A stretch of DNA of 33,558 nucleotides from Crenothrix polyspora (GTDB lineage: Bacteria > Pseudomonadota > Gammaproteobacteria > Methylococcales > Methylomonadaceae). The notes beneath the pieces are model-generated. The model was given only the letters and a program-made list of their open reading frames with translations. It ran no database searches and was not told where the DNA came from. Positions 7,199-15,961 of this stretch are shown here, piece by piece; position 1 is the stretch's first letter, and each line of letters begins with the position of its first letter. The stretch covers positions 1 through 33,558 of the forward strand of contig NZ_FUKI01000142.1 in NCBI RefSeq assembly GCF_900163755.1. The letters are read 5' to 3'. Made by a program: the position numbers and the translations under genes.

Positions 7199-7804
7199 GT
7201 GAAACAGCAATTAAAAAACCTAGTACAGACACCGATACCCACTAAACACGGCGAATTCATCCTCCATTACTACAGTAACAACATTGATGACAAAGAGCAT
7301 ATTGCCTTGGTTAAAGGTGATGTTACCGGCAAAAGTCATGTGCCTGTGCGTATTCACTCCGAATGCTTTACTGGCGATGTATTAGGTTCACGGCGCTGCG
7401 ATTGTGGCGAACAACTGGATTTGGCTCTGCAAATTATTAATGCCGCAGGCTTTGGCATTTTAATTTATCTGCGCCAAGAAGGCCGTGGCATTGGGCTATT
7501 AAATAAGCTACGCGCATACAATCTACAAGATCAAGGCATGGATACCGTCGATGCTAACATTGAACTAGGTCATCTTGCCGACGAAAGAGAATACAGTATT
7601 GCAGGCCTAATACTGGATGACTTACAGGTTAGCTCTGTAGAATTAATTACCAATAATCCCAAAAAAATCACTTCTTTAGAAAAATTAGGTGTACTTGTAG
7701 AAAAGCGTATTCCGGTTGAAGCCCTTGCTCACTCTGATAATATCGATTATTTAAAAACCAAAGCCAAAAAAATGGCGCATTTATTATTTCAACCTAAAAA
7801 ATAG
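7199..7804 (+). CDS. ribA: GTP cyclohydrolase II
   Basis: A 201-residue enzyme of the first step of riboflavin synthesis, which opens GTP to a diaminopyrimidine and releases formate and pyrophosphate. The Zn site is complete: Cys56 in HSECFTGD, then Cys67 and Cys69 in SRRCDCGEQ. The catalytic RQEGRGIGL block is at about 92-100. The C-terminal LITNNPKKITSLEKLGV is typical. Length matches stand-alone RibA (E. coli 196), so there is no fusion to RibB. The start codon is GTG with a weak Shine-Dalgarno, and the leader carries nested inverted repeats. No other rib gene is near. It converges on the M20 hydrolase gene with a 29-bp gap. Confidence 0.96.
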   Translation: MKQQLKNLVQTPIPTKHGEFILHYYSNNIDDKEHIALVKGDVTGKSHVPVRIHSECFTGDVLGSRRCDCGEQLDLALQIINAAGFGILIYLRQEGRGIGLLNKLRAYNLQDQGMDTVDANIELGHLADEREYSIAGLILDDLQVSSVELITNNPKKITSLEKLGVLVEKRIPVEALAHSDNIDYLKTKAKKMAHLLFQPKK

Positions 7805-7833
7805 TCGGTTACTACAAGTTAAGATCGGAATCT

Positions 7834-9039
7834 CTACTCCGAAGTGATAGATTTAGCCACGATTTCACGGCTTACATCATCACCCAGCAACAAACCCACC
7901 AAATTAACCCAATAAGCCGCACCAATAGAGACTATTTCATCATTGAAATCATAATGTGGATTATGTAGTAAGCAACTGTTTGCCGACGAACCATTGCCTA
8001 TCCACATATAACAACCAGGCTTTTCCTGCAACATAAAAGCAAAATCTTCCGAACCCATGCTAGGTGTAGGATTTTGATTAACGCACGCTTCACCTGCGAC
8101 AGCAATTGCTGCCTGCAAGGCAAGCGCCGTTTCCCCGTCACTATTTAAAGTGACGGGGTAGCCTTCATTATCTGGATTAAATATTACACCCGCTGTTGCA
8201 CCAAAACTTGCACAAATCGCTTTGACTAATTGCTCAATTTTATGGGCTATCGCAATTTTAACATCGGGATCAAAACAACGAAACGTGCCACGCAGTAACA
8301 CAGACTCTGGCAAAGCATTCCAAGTATTACCCGCATGAATCTGAGTAATACTGACAACAGCAGAATGCACTGGGTCAAGCGTTCGACTAACGATGGTTTG
8401 TAAGGCATTAATCACTTGCGCGGCAATAACAATAGCATCATTACCCAAATGCGGCATGGCAGCGTGGGTAGCTTGCCCTGTTATATTAATTTCAAAACAA
8501 TCAAACGAGGCCATCATTGCGCCGGATTTAACTGCAAAATGTCCAACGGGGATATCTGGAAAGTTGTGCAAACCAAACACACAACTGGCCGGAAATTGCT
8601 CAAACAAGCCGTCATCAATCATCGCTTTGGCACCTGCACGGCCTTCTTCCGCAGGTTGAAAAATAAAATACACCGTACCATTAAAATCACGATGCTTGGC
8701 TAAATACTGCGCCGCTCCCAATAACATCGCCGAATGACCGTCATGGCCACAGGCGTGCATAGTGTTGTTATGACGTGATTTGTAAGCAAAACTATTTTGC
8801 TCCTGCATTGGCAAGCCATCCATGTCGGCACGCAGTGCAATTTTTTTATCGCCATTGCCCACTGAAAGCGTTGCCACAACACCTGTCTTGCCCAAGCCCC
8901 GCCGTACGTGCAAGCCAAAACTACGCAATTTATCAGTAATAAACTGCGCGGTTTGTGTTTCTTCAAACGCCAATTCTGGAATTTGATGCAACTGCTTGCG
9001 CCAGGCTTGCATGGCATTTATTTCGGTTAGATTAAACAT
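7834..9039 (-). CDS. M20 family amidohydrolase (hippurate/N-acyl-amino-acid hydrolase type)
   Basis: A 401-residue metallopeptidase-fold amidohydrolase. The metal-site motifs are in order: LRADMDGLPMQE, MHACGHDGHSAMLLGAA, FIFQPAEEGRAGAKAMI, FGLHNFPDIPVG and, near the C-terminus, SMGSEDFAFMLQEKPG. The dimerisation domain lies between about residues 185 and 300. There is no signal peptide. Enzymes of this group cleave N-acyl or N-benzoyl amino acids, and indole-acetyl amino acids in plant-associated bacteria; the substrate here cannot be read from sequence. It is a single gene, divergent from yaiL. Confidence 0.93.
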   Translation of the reverse strand: MFNLTEINAMQAWRKQLHQIPELAFEETQTAQFITDKLRSFGLHVRRGLGKTGVVATLSVGNGDKKIALRADMDGLPMQEQNSFAYKSRHNNTMHACGHDGHSAMLLGAAQYLAKHRDFNGTVYFIFQPAEEGRAGAKAMIDDGLFEQFPASCVFGLHNFPDIPVGHFAVKSGAMMASFDCFEINITGQATHAAMPHLGNDAIVIAAQVINALQTIVSRTLDPVHSAVVSITQIHAGNTWNALPESVLLRGTFRCFDPDVKIAIAHKIEQLVKAICASFGATAGVIFNPDNEGYPVTLNSDGETALALQAAIAVAGEACVNQNPTPSMGSEDFAFMLQEKPGCYMWIGNGSSANSCLLHNPHYDFNDEIVSIGAAYWVNLVGLLLGDDVSREIVAKSITSE

Positions 9040-9140
9040 TGTGTCAAGTATCGGCGTGTGCCAGCAAGTTAAAGCTATTTATTTTCAGCCTGCATAGCGC
9101 TGTAAAAGATTATTTTTGTATGGCTTGAATTATAATTGAA

Positions 9141-9168
9141 CGCGGATTGTTTGGAACAACAATCCGCG
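9141..9168. promoter_or_regulatory. Perfect hairpin between the M20 hydrolase and yaiL
   Basis: CGCGGATTGTT (9141-9151) and AACAATCCGCG (9158-9168) form a perfect 11-bp stem around TGGAAC. No T run follows on either strand, and the two flanking genes diverge, so a terminator is unlikely. It is 42 bp before the yaiL start and could be an operator or a structure in the yaiL leader. Confidence 0.45.
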
Positions 9169-9210
9169 CAACATAAGCGTACTTTGACAATATAATTGGA
9201 ATTTATACAG

Positions 9211-9765
9211 ATGACACAAAAAAAACTTTCTTTACAAGAGCAATTATTAAAAGCGGGCTTAGGCAACGCCACACAAGCAAAACAAATTAAAACCGACAAA
9301 CACAAGCAAAACAAATTACAAAAAAACAATAATATTCAAATTGTTGATGACATTGCGGCACAGGTGCAACAAGCGAAAACCGATCAGTTAACTAAAGATC
9401 GTGAACTGAATGCCTTACAAAAACAACACATCGAACACAAAGCAATACAGGCGCAAATAAAACAATTAATTGAGCTTAATTGCAAGCCACAAGATCCTGA
9501 TGGTCTTGCCTATCGCTTTAATGATAACGCTAAAATAAAAACGCTGTATGTTAGCAATCAAACACGGGAACATCTCAGCAAAGGCGTTTTAGCGATCGTT
9601 ACATTTAATCAGCACTATGCGGTTGTGCCTGCTGAGATTGCCGAAAAAATCAGGCTGCGTGATGCCCGCTGTGTCATTGTGTTTAATGACGCACATGCCA
9701 TTAATGAAAAAACTGCCGATGATCCTTACGCGGCATTTCAAGTACCTGATGACTTAATGTGGTAA
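9211..9765 (+). CDS. yaiL: DUF2058 family protein YaiL
   Basis: A 184-residue soluble protein matching E. coli YaiL along its length: KLSLQEQLLKAGL at the N-terminus, a long charged helix rich in Lys, Gln and Ala (about residues 20-85), IKQLIELN, then the C-terminal domain with HYAVVPAEIAEKIRLRD and the closing DDPYAAFQVPDDLMW. The family is annotated as a nucleoprotein/polynucleotide-associated enzyme, but its function is not established. I start at the ATG at 9211 (MTQKKLS), which gives the family N-terminus; an upstream in-frame start would add residues not seen in the family. It converges on the GGDEF gene with an 18-bp gap. Confidence 0.93.
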   Translation: MTQKKLSLQEQLLKAGLGNATQAKQIKTDKHKQNKLQKNNNIQIVDDIAAQVQQAKTDQLTKDRELNALQKQHIEHKAIQAQIKQLIELNCKPQDPDGLAYRFNDNAKIKTLYVSNQTREHLSKGVLAIVTFNQHYAVVPAEIAEKIRLRDARCVIVFNDAHAINEKTADDPYAAFQVPDDLMW

Positions 9766-9783
9766 AAATAGACAATATTATAA

Positions 9784-11313
9784 TTAATCACTACAACATT
9801 GATTACGGCCTTGCTGTTTTGCCTTATATAAAGCACTGTCCGCGCGTTCAAATGCCGTTTCTGAGGTATCATCATCCATAAATTCGGTTACGCCACAAGA
9901 GATAGTAATTGGCCTGAGTTGCCTACCGTTATAGTTAAAATCAGTTTGCTCGATAACGTAGCGCAATTGATTTGCCAACCTAACCGCCATTGCTTTATCT
10001 GTGTTTGGCAATAACATAGTAAATTCTTCACCCCCAAACCGAGAAATAAAATCAGTTTCGCGGCAATGTTCCGACAATTTTTTGGAAATAGTACGTAATA
10101 CTTCATCGCCGTATTTATGGCCAAATTCGTCATTCGCTTGTTTGAACAAGTCAATATCCCAAATGATCATGCTGAGCGGCATTTGATAACGTTTCCAGCG
10201 TGCATACTCGTTGTGCAATCGATCTTCATAAGCAAGACGATTGGGCAATCCTGTTAAAGCATCACGAAAAGCCTGGGCACTGGCACGCTCAAGTTTTGAT
10301 TTTAACTCTTTGGACTCCGCATCCATTTCTTTAACTTTTTGCGTCAACTCTTCAAGCTGTAGCTGGGTTTTTTTACGTCGCGCACTTTCTTTCTGATTAT
10401 AATCTTGGATTTCAGTGGTTATTTTTATCAATCGGTCATTGATAATTTCTTTTAAAGACTCCAACTTAGTTGCATTATTGGATGTCAACTGTAACTCTTC
10501 TATTTGCTCGGACAGCGACTGATCTAATTTACTACGCCGCAATTCTGATTCTAACGCAACCTCATTAGCACCGTGAACTGTTTGATCTAATTCAGCCAAC
10601 TGCTCGGTAATGTGTATTAGAAATTTATCAATATCCTGACGTTCCAATTGATTGTGTTGCTTTATCTGCAACAATAAACTGATGGATCGATCTAACAACA
10701 TAACAAATGGGACAGCCGTATTGACAGCCACCAACTCTTGCTTTACTGCATGCGCTTGCTGACTAAATACGATTGGAATATCAATACCTTCCAGCAACCG
10801 CAACAGCTGATCACTGACAATCTTAATATCAATCTGATTAACAATCCCCTCAACTAAGCCTGCACTGGGTACATCAAGATTAATAATCGCCAGCAAGGTA
10901 TTAAATAATTGTTCTTGATTATCGGATGTATTGGTATTTCGCAACGCTTGCAAGGCCGATTGTTGCTGTGTATCAGTGTATTGACGCAATAAAAAATCAA
11001 ACAGAAATCCGGTGTCCGAAGATGATTTATAATTGTCGGCATTCAAACCGCCCAAGGTATCAATAAAGTGTTCTAAATCTTTTTTAAGGGTACTGCTGTC
11101 AATACCCTTTTCTAAATGATGTCGAATACTGTGTAAATATTGATCAAGCTGTGCATTAAAACCACTGGCTGCTAACGCTAAACGTATAATTGCTTTGCAG
11201 AGCAGCTCTTCTTTTTCACGACTCATATCAGCTGTTTGCTGCTGAACATTAAGTAATTCTAAATACTTATTTTTCCATTTATCTTTATCAACATCTTTGG
11301 TAAAAAAACCCAT
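9784..11313 (-). CDS. Diguanylate cyclase (GGDEF) with long helical N-terminus
   Basis: A 509-residue soluble protein that should make cyclic di-GMP. The GGDEF domain (about 345-505) has DALTGLPNRLAYEDRL, metal-binding Asp386 in WDIDLFKQANDEFGH, and the active-site GGEEF at 427-431. The inhibitory I-site RETD at 418-421 is intact, so product feedback is expected. The first 340 residues are mostly helical, and about 255-345 is a coiled coil rich in Glu, Gln and Lys, suitable for dimerisation. No membrane segment is present. It follows dsbA by 55 bp in the cytochrome c4-dsbA direction. In Pseudomonas a GGDEF gene (dgcH) also lies near dsbA as I recall, suggesting old synteny. Confidence 0.93.
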   Translation of the reverse strand: MGFFTKDVDKDKWKNKYLELLNVQQQTADMSREKEELLCKAIIRLALAASGFNAQLDQYLHSIRHHLEKGIDSSTLKKDLEHFIDTLGGLNADNYKSSSDTGFLFDFLLRQYTDTQQQSALQALRNTNTSDNQEQLFNTLLAIINLDVPSAGLVEGIVNQIDIKIVSDQLLRLLEGIDIPIVFSQQAHAVKQELVAVNTAVPFVMLLDRSISLLLQIKQHNQLERQDIDKFLIHITEQLAELDQTVHGANEVALESELRRSKLDQSLSEQIEELQLTSNNATKLESLKEIINDRLIKITTEIQDYNQKESARRKKTQLQLEELTQKVKEMDAESKELKSKLERASAQAFRDALTGLPNRLAYEDRLHNEYARWKRYQMPLSMIIWDIDLFKQANDEFGHKYGDEVLRTISKKLSEHCRETDFISRFGGEEFTMLLPNTDKAMAVRLANQLRYVIEQTDFNYNGRQLRPITISCGVTEFMDDDTSETAFERADSALYKAKQQGRNQCCSD

Positions 11314-11368
11314 AATCTAAGCCTTATCAATGAATTAGGGTAGGCCTTAGCGAGCTATCGCCGTAATA

Positions 11369-11998
11369 TTATTTTTTTATGCCATTTTCTTGCTTAATAA
11401 GTCGCGTCATCACTTCAATCATTTTTTCATGCGACCCAGCCAAAGGGCCATTAGTTTTATATTTTCCATTAATAACAACGGCAGGAACACCTGTTAACGC
11501 GTACTGTGCAGCCATCAGCGGCGCTTTACGCATTTTTGCATCAATAACAAACGAGTTGAAGGTATCGTGAAACTCGGCTTCTTTGACACCATGTGCCACA
11601 AAAAATTTAGCCAATTCATCTTCTGTTTCTAAACTTTGTTTTTTATTTTGTACTGCGTCAAAAAAATCATCATGAATTTTTTCAACCACACCTAATGCCT
11701 CGGCGGTATAGTAAGCTTTAGCATGTTTTGCCCATACGTCGTTAAAAGCGGCTGGTTGTCTGATAAATTCAACATTTTTTGCTTGGCTTTTTACCCATTT
11801 TTTAAGTTCAGGTTCAAAAGCATAACAATGTGGACAGCCATACCAAAAAAACTCAATGACTTCAATTTTATCGGCATGTTGTGTCGGTTGTGCAGGCGAT
11901 AACACTTCGTAGCCAGGACTTACTTCCTCGGCTTTTAATACAGCTGCCATCGAAAACAATACAATAAACAAGCTAGCTAGGGGGATTTTTTTAAGCAT
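11369..11998 (-). CDS. dsbA: Thiol:disulfide interchange protein DsbA
   Basis: A 209-residue periplasmic oxidase that introduces disulfide bonds in exported proteins. A signal peptide covers about residues 1-23 (LKKIPLASLFIVLFSMAAVLKA). The CPHC active site is at Cys55-Cys58 in FFWYGCPHCYAFEP, and the cis-proline loop is in LTGVPAVVING. The helical insertion between them has the usual size. I place the start at 11998, with AGAGAG upstream; an in-frame ATG at 12046 lies inside a hairpin stem and would add residues before the signal peptide. It is 87 bp downstream of the cytochrome c4 gene and upstream of the diguanylate cyclase gene. The partner DsbB is not in the window. Confidence 0.95.
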   Translation of the reverse strand: MLKKIPLASLFIVLFSMAAVLKAEEVSPGYEVLSPAQPTQHADKIEVIEFFWYGCPHCYAFEPELKKWVKSQAKNVEFIRQPAAFNDVWAKHAKAYYTAEALGVVEKIHDDFFDAVQNKKQSLETEDELAKFFVAHGVKEAEFHDTFNSFVIDAKMRKAPLMAAQYALTGVPAVVINGKYKTNGPLAGSHEKMIEVMTRLIKQENGIKK

Positions 11999-12044
11999 TG
12001 TCAAAAGCTCTCTAAAAAAATTAGACAAATAAATTAATGGTATC

Positions 12045-12076
12045 ATTAATTGTTTAAGCTGGCCGAAACAATTAAT
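12045..12076 (-). promoter_or_regulatory. 11-bp inverted repeat between cytochrome c4 and dsbA
   Basis: ATTAATTGTTT (12045-12055) and AAACAATTAAT (12066-12076) form a perfect 11-bp stem around a 10-base GC-richer loop. It lies in the 87-bp gap between the two genes on their common strand. The next bases are AT-rich but without a clean T run, so partial termination, mRNA processing or an internal promoter/operator are all possible. Confidence 0.45.
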
Positions 12077-12085
12077 TTGTAAGGT

Positions 12086-12754
12086 TTATTTCATCGCAGA
12101 AAGTCGATAAGACACCGCTTTGATTTGCTCATCACTCATTTTTTGAGCAATCATGTGCATCATATTATCGGGGTTGGTACTGCGGACACCGTTTTTAAAA
12201 TCAGTCAGTGTTTTAATTAAATAATCCGCATGCTGTGCGCGTAAAGCCGGAAAAGCAGCCGGTTTATTACCTTCACCTGTTAAGCCGTGACAGGCAACAC
12301 ACGCTGATACGGCATGCGCTATATCACCGTTACGATAAATGTTACTGCCTTCAGCCAACAACGCTGGCATAGTTAATTTAGCAACTGGCTTTTGTGCGTC
12401 GTCATCATCTGCTGGCGGTAATGTCGGGGCGGCATTGGCAGAAATATTTTTGCTGGCATAATAGTCGGCAATATCAGCAATGTCCTGATCACTTAACGCA
12501 GCGGCTATAGCAGACATCATGGCATCGTTGCGGCTGCCATCTTTAAAGGCGTGCAATTGTTTTGCCAGATAAGACGCATGTTGTTCGGCCAGTTTTGGAA
12601 AATTCGGGGCAGAACTGTTACCATTTTCACCATGACAACCTGCACAAGATGCCGCTTTGTCTTTTCCTGCGTTAGCATTGCCTTCTGCGTGTAGAATACC
12701 GGACGTACTAAGCAACGCCAAAGAAAGTGAATATACCAGCCATGTTTTCTTCAT
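12086..12754 (-). CDS. Cytochrome c4 (diheme)
   Basis: A 222-residue periplasmic diheme cytochrome c that passes electrons to terminal oxidases. A Sec signal peptide covers residues 1-23 (ending LHA-EGN). The heme sites are C37-AG-C40-H41 and C152-VA-C155-H156, one in each of two homologous halves. Met-rich segments (RNDAMMSAIAAALSD and NPDNMMHMIAQKMSD) provide the axial methionines. An acidic linker (PPADDDDAQ) joins the halves. The start at 12754 is supported by GGGGAA upstream. It is divergent from engB and precedes dsbA; the engB / cytochrome c4-dsbA arrangement is shared with Pseudomonas. Confidence 0.95.
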   Translation of the reverse strand: MKKTWLVYSLSLALLSTSGILHAEGNANAGKDKAASCAGCHGENGNSSAPNFPKLAEQHASYLAKQLHAFKDGSRNDAMMSAIAAALSDQDIADIADYYASKNISANAAPTLPPADDDDAQKPVAKLTMPALLAEGSNIYRNGDIAHAVSACVACHGLTGEGNKPAAFPALRAQHADYLIKTLTDFKNGVRSTNPDNMMHMIAQKMSDEQIKAVSYRLSAMK

Positions 12755-12864
12755 CAGGTTCCCCATCGGAATAAAGTTGTTATCTATCGGTAGCCTCAAA
12801 GGTACTTAAGCTACGAGGTTATTGTTGAATTTTAACCTAATTAACTTAGCTAAGCGAGACAACG

Positions 12865-13491
12865 ATGAACCCAGTTTATCATCAAGCAAAATTTATTAAC
12901 AGTGCCCCGCATCTTAAGGACACTCCTGACGATCAAGGATTGGAGATTGCCTTTGCAGGCCGCTCAAACGCCGGCAAGTCTAGCGCCATTAATACCTTAA
13001 CCCGACAAAATTCCTTAGCGCGGATCAGTAAAACCCCAGGACGTACGCAAATGCTGAATTTTTTTGCCATTACTGAGCAGCAGCGTTTTGTTGATTTGCC
13101 CGGTTACGGCTATGCCAAAGTGCCGGAAGCTGTCAAAAAACAATGGCATGCACTCATGGAGACCTATCTGAGTCAGCGTAAATCTTTGTGTGGCATTGTA
13201 CTGGTAATGGATATTCGCCATCCACTAACCGCGTTTGACTGGCAGATGATTGAGTGGTGTCAGCATTCTGGATTACCGCTGCATATTTTGCTCAGCAAGG
13301 CAGACAAACTGACCTTTGGCGCGGCTAAAAATACTTTACTGGCGGTACAAAAAGAGTTAAGTGGGATACCTGTACCCATCACACTGCAAATGTTTTCTTC
13401 GTTAAAGAAAACCGGCGTGGATGAGGTACATAAAGCGTTGGATCAATTTTTTAGTTTGTCCCAAATCGAAACAAATCTTATGGTAGATTAA
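12865..13491 (+). CDS. engB: Ribosome biogenesis GTPase EngB (YihA/YsxC)
   Basis: A 208-residue essential GTPase involved in assembly of the large ribosomal subunit. The G motifs are in order: G1 GRSNAGKSS at 32-40, the G2 region TPGRTQ at about 57-62, G3 DLPGYG at 77-82 and G4 SKADKL at about 143-148. G4 starts with Ser instead of the more common Thr, a mild change. Length matches the family. It is separated from glnS by about 220 bp in which I see no gene or clear promoter. Confidence 0.96.
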   Translation: MNPVYHQAKFINSAPHLKDTPDDQGLEIAFAGRSNAGKSSAINTLTRQNSLARISKTPGRTQMLNFFAITEQQRFVDLPGYGYAKVPEAVKKQWHALMETYLSQRKSLCGIVLVMDIRHPLTAFDWQMIEWCQHSGLPLHILLSKADKLTFGAAKNTLLAVQKELSGIPVPITLQMFSSLKKTGVDEVHKALDQFFSLSQIETNLMVD

Positions 13492-13711
13492 TCGTAATTA
13501 TCGACAACGAATGACTAAACACAACCAGTACGAACACGGCACACATCAGACCATAAGACGGCCTACCAATCTGGCGTGTTTTTGTGGTTTCTGCGCCTCA
13601 TAAAACAGTATTTACCCGTGTTTTATTAGCCTAAATAAATACATTCGGTTATATTGGTTTAATTAGTTTTTTGGACTTTCATTTACCTCGCACATTAAAT
13701 ACCTACGCACC

Positions 13712-15370
13712 ATGTCTACTACTGAACCCCAAGCTCCCGCGCATTTTATTCGTCACATTATAGCGACTGATTTACACAGCAACAAACACAACGGCAAAGT
13801 GATTACCCGCTTCCCACCCGAACCCAATGGCTATTTGCACATTGGCCATGCCAAATCCATCTGTCTGAATTTTGGTATGGCAATAGAACATAACGGCACT
13901 TGCAATCTGCGTTTTGACGACACTAATCCAGAAAAAGAAAGTGTCGAATTTATGGAATCCATTGAACGCGATGTGCAATGGCTGGGCTTTAAATGGGCAG
14001 AATTACATCATGCGTCAGATTATTTTGAGCAGCTGTATCTGTACGCCGAAAACTTAATCGAACAAGGCAAAGCCTATGTTGATAGCCTGTCCGCTGAACA
14101 AATCCGCATCTATCGCGGCACGTTAACTGAAGCGGGCAAAGCCAGTCCTGATCGTGATCGCACTATCGCTGACAATCTGGATTTATTCCGCCGTATGCGT
14201 GCCGGTGAATTTGCCGATGGCCAGTATGTATTACGCACCAAAATCGATATGGCTTCGCCCAATATCAATATGCGTGATCCGGCTTTATACCGCATTCGTC
14301 GCATACACCACCACCGTACCGGCAATGATTGGTGCATCTACCCAATGTACGATTACACGCACTGCATTTCCGATGCGCTGGAAGGCATCACCCATTCTTT
14401 GTGTACGTTAGAATTTGAAGATCATCGCCCGCTCTACGACTGGGTACTGAATGAACTGCAAACACCGTGTCATCCACAGCAAATTGAATTTGCCCGTTTG
14501 CAATTGGAATACACTATCGTCAGCAAACGCAAACTCAATCAGCTAGTCACAGAAAAACACGTTAGCGGCTGGGATGACCCCCGTATGCCGACGATTGCTG
14601 GCTTACGCAGAGCCGGTTTTACACCGAAAGCCATCCGTGATTTTTGCGAGCGTATCGGCATTACCAAACAGAATTCCTGGATAGAAATGGGGGTGTTAGA
14701 GCATTGCATTCGTGAAGACTTAAATGAAAATTCACCGCGCGTCATGGCGGTATTGCAGCCGTTGCGCGTGGTTATCGACAATTACCCCGATGACACCGAA
14801 CAACTGGAAATCAGCAATCATCCGCAACAACCGGCATTAGGTAAACGCCAAGTGCCGTTTTGTAAAACCATTTTGATTGAGCGTGATGATTTTTCTGATA
14901 ACCCACCGCCTAAATACAAGCGCTTAGTGGTCGGCGGCGAAGTACGTTTGCGCGGTTCCTATGTCATTCAATGTAACGAAGTAATTAAAGATACAAATGG
15001 CTGCATCACTGAGCTGCGCTGTAGTTATGACCCTAACACCTTAGGCAAAAACCCTGAAGGCCGTAAAGTAAAAGGGGTTATTCACTGGGTATCCGAACAA
15101 CACGCGCTATCTGCTGAAGTGCGCTTATATAATCGTTTATTTGCACTGCCGCAACCGGATAATGAAGATAATTTTTTGGACGCGATAAACCCTAATTCGT
15201 TGGAATTATTATCGGATTGTAAAGTTGAAGCCAGCTTAGCAAATGCACTGCCCGAAGCGCGTTTTCAGTTTGAGCGTAACGGTTATTTTTGTCTGGATAA
15301 AGACAGTGTTGCGGGAAAATTGGTATTTAATCGCACAGTAAGCTTGCGCGATAACGGGGAAAAAGATTAA
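13712..15370 (+). CDS. glnS: Glutaminyl-tRNA synthetase
   Basis: A 552-residue class I synthetase that charges tRNA-Gln directly. The N-terminal [16 protein letters not shown] contains the HIGH motif at residues 43-46, and the KMSKS equivalent is VSKRK at 270-274. The GlnRS-specific [10 protein letters not shown] follows HIGH, and the two beta-barrel anticodon-binding domains cover about 340-545, ending [16 protein letters not shown] and [10 protein letters not shown]. Length equals that of E. coli GlnS (554). The ATG start gives the usual N-terminus; the upstream Shine-Dalgarno is weak. A strong hairpin follows the stop codon. Confidence 0.97.
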   Translation: MSTTEPQAPAHFIRHIIATDLHSNKHNGKVITRFPPEPNGYLHIGHAKSICLNFGMAIEHNGTCNLRFDDTNPEKESVEFMESIERDVQWLGFKWAELHHASDYFEQLYLYAENLIEQGKAYVDSLSAEQIRIYRGTLTEAGKASPDRDRTIADNLDLFRRMRAGEFADGQYVLRTKIDMASPNINMRDPALYRIRRIHHHRTGNDWCIYPMYDYTHCISDALEGITHSLCTLEFEDHRPLYDWVLNELQTPCHPQQIEFARLQLEYTIVSKRKLNQLVTEKHVSGWDDPRMPTIAGLRRAGFTPKAIRDFCERIGITKQNSWIEMGVLEHCIREDLNENSPRVMAVLQPLRVVIDNYPDDTEQLEISNHPQQPALGKRQVPFCKTILIERDDFSDNPPPKYKRLVVGGEVRLRGSYVIQCNEVIKDTNGCITELRCSYDPNTLGKNPEGRKVKGVIHWVSEQHALSAEVRLYNRLFALPQPDNEDNFLDAINPNSLELLSDCKVEASLANALPEARFQFERNGYFCLDKDSVAGKLVFNRTVSLRDNGEKD

Positions 15371-15394
15371 TTATTACACGGGACGCGCATGATT

Positions 15395-15422
15395 AATGCC
15401 CAAACCCTCAGGCTTGGGCATT
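15395..15422. terminator. Hairpin between converging glnS and secreted-protein gene
   Basis: AATGCCCAA (15395-15403) pairs with TTGGGCATT (15414-15422), and an inner CC/GG pair extends the stem after one mismatch. It is 24 bp after the glnS stop and 11 bp before the stop of the convergent gene, the usual place for a two-way terminator. No T run follows on either strand, so it may only act as a 3'-end stabilising structure. Confidence 0.5.
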
Positions 15423-15433
15423 CAACTACTCAA

Positions 15434-15817
15434 TTATGGCGCAACGCTTAACAACCAACCGCCACTGCCTTTACAGCCGTTAGGACCTAAAGCATTAATA
15501 GTAATACGGGCATAATCGCCTTTTGCAGATTCAGGAATAACCCCTGTCACTTCATTACCGGCTTGATTTTTAGGCGTGATAGTCACCGGAACTGGCTCAC
15601 CTTTAATGGTAACAACAATGCTATCAGTGATGGTGGGTGAAGATGCTCTAAAAGAAAAGCTGGAATTGGCTTCGACAACAGAGTTAGCCGCCGGGGTAAA
15701 AGTACTAAAAGTAGGTTTAGTGCAATTGGTGCCGTTGCTTTTGCTGCCCGCGTATGCCAAGCCACTGCTGCCAATAGCCATTAACATAATGAGACATACT
15801 GTATTTTTAGTTTTCAT
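15434..15817 (-). CDS. Secreted protein of unknown function, paralog A
   Basis: A 127-residue protein with a Sec signal peptide (KTKNTVCLIMLMAIGSSGLAYA, residues 2-23). The mature part starts with a Ser/Asn-rich segment, then a single domain that looks all-beta: CTKPTFSTFTPAANSVVEAN, FSFRAS, DSIVVTIKG, PVTITPKN, VTGVIPESAKGDYARITINALGPNGCKGSGGWLLSVAP. The pattern resembles an immunoglobulin-like or CopC-like sandwich, but no metal-binding residues stand out. Two cysteines (in CTKP and NGCKG) are kept in the neighbour paralog and could form a disulfide, for which DsbA in this window would be the catalyst. It is about half identical to the next gene and clearly arose by tandem duplication. Function unknown. 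Confidence 0.8.
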   Translation of the reverse strand: MKTKNTVCLIMLMAIGSSGLAYAGSKSNGTNCTKPTFSTFTPAANSVVEANSSFSFRASSPTITDSIVVTIKGEPVPVTITPKNQAGNEVTGVIPESAKGDYARITINALGPNGCKGSGGWLLSVAP

Positions 15818-15835
15818 TTAAACGCCCTAAATGGT

Positions 15836-15893
15836 AGCTGATTTTAATTAATCAGCTGGCTAAGTTAACTGATTCTGCGGCTTTGTCAAAGCC
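15836..15893 (-). promoter_or_regulatory. Two hairpins between the tandem paralogs
   Basis: Two perfect stems lie in the 144-bp gap: AGCTGATT (15836-15843) with AATCAGCT (15850-15857), and GGCTTT (15879-15884) with AAAGCC (15888-15893). Neither has a T run on the minus strand. They may separate the two transcripts or stabilise the upstream one. Confidence 0.35.
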
Positions 15894-15961
15894 ATTCATG
15901 TGAGCGGGGCATAATATTTTTGCAATAACTACCCATACAGTTACTGCTAGCCACATCCAGA

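Noticed and set aside
9075-9329. Cys-rich 84-residue frame opposite the start of yaiL
   Set aside because: It overlaps the well-supported yaiL coding start on the other strand; its cysteines come from the Lys/Gln-rich codons of yaiL.
14110-14781. Several frames opposite or out of frame within glnS
   Set aside because: glnS is intact and strongly conserved over this range; these frames have no ribosome binding sites.
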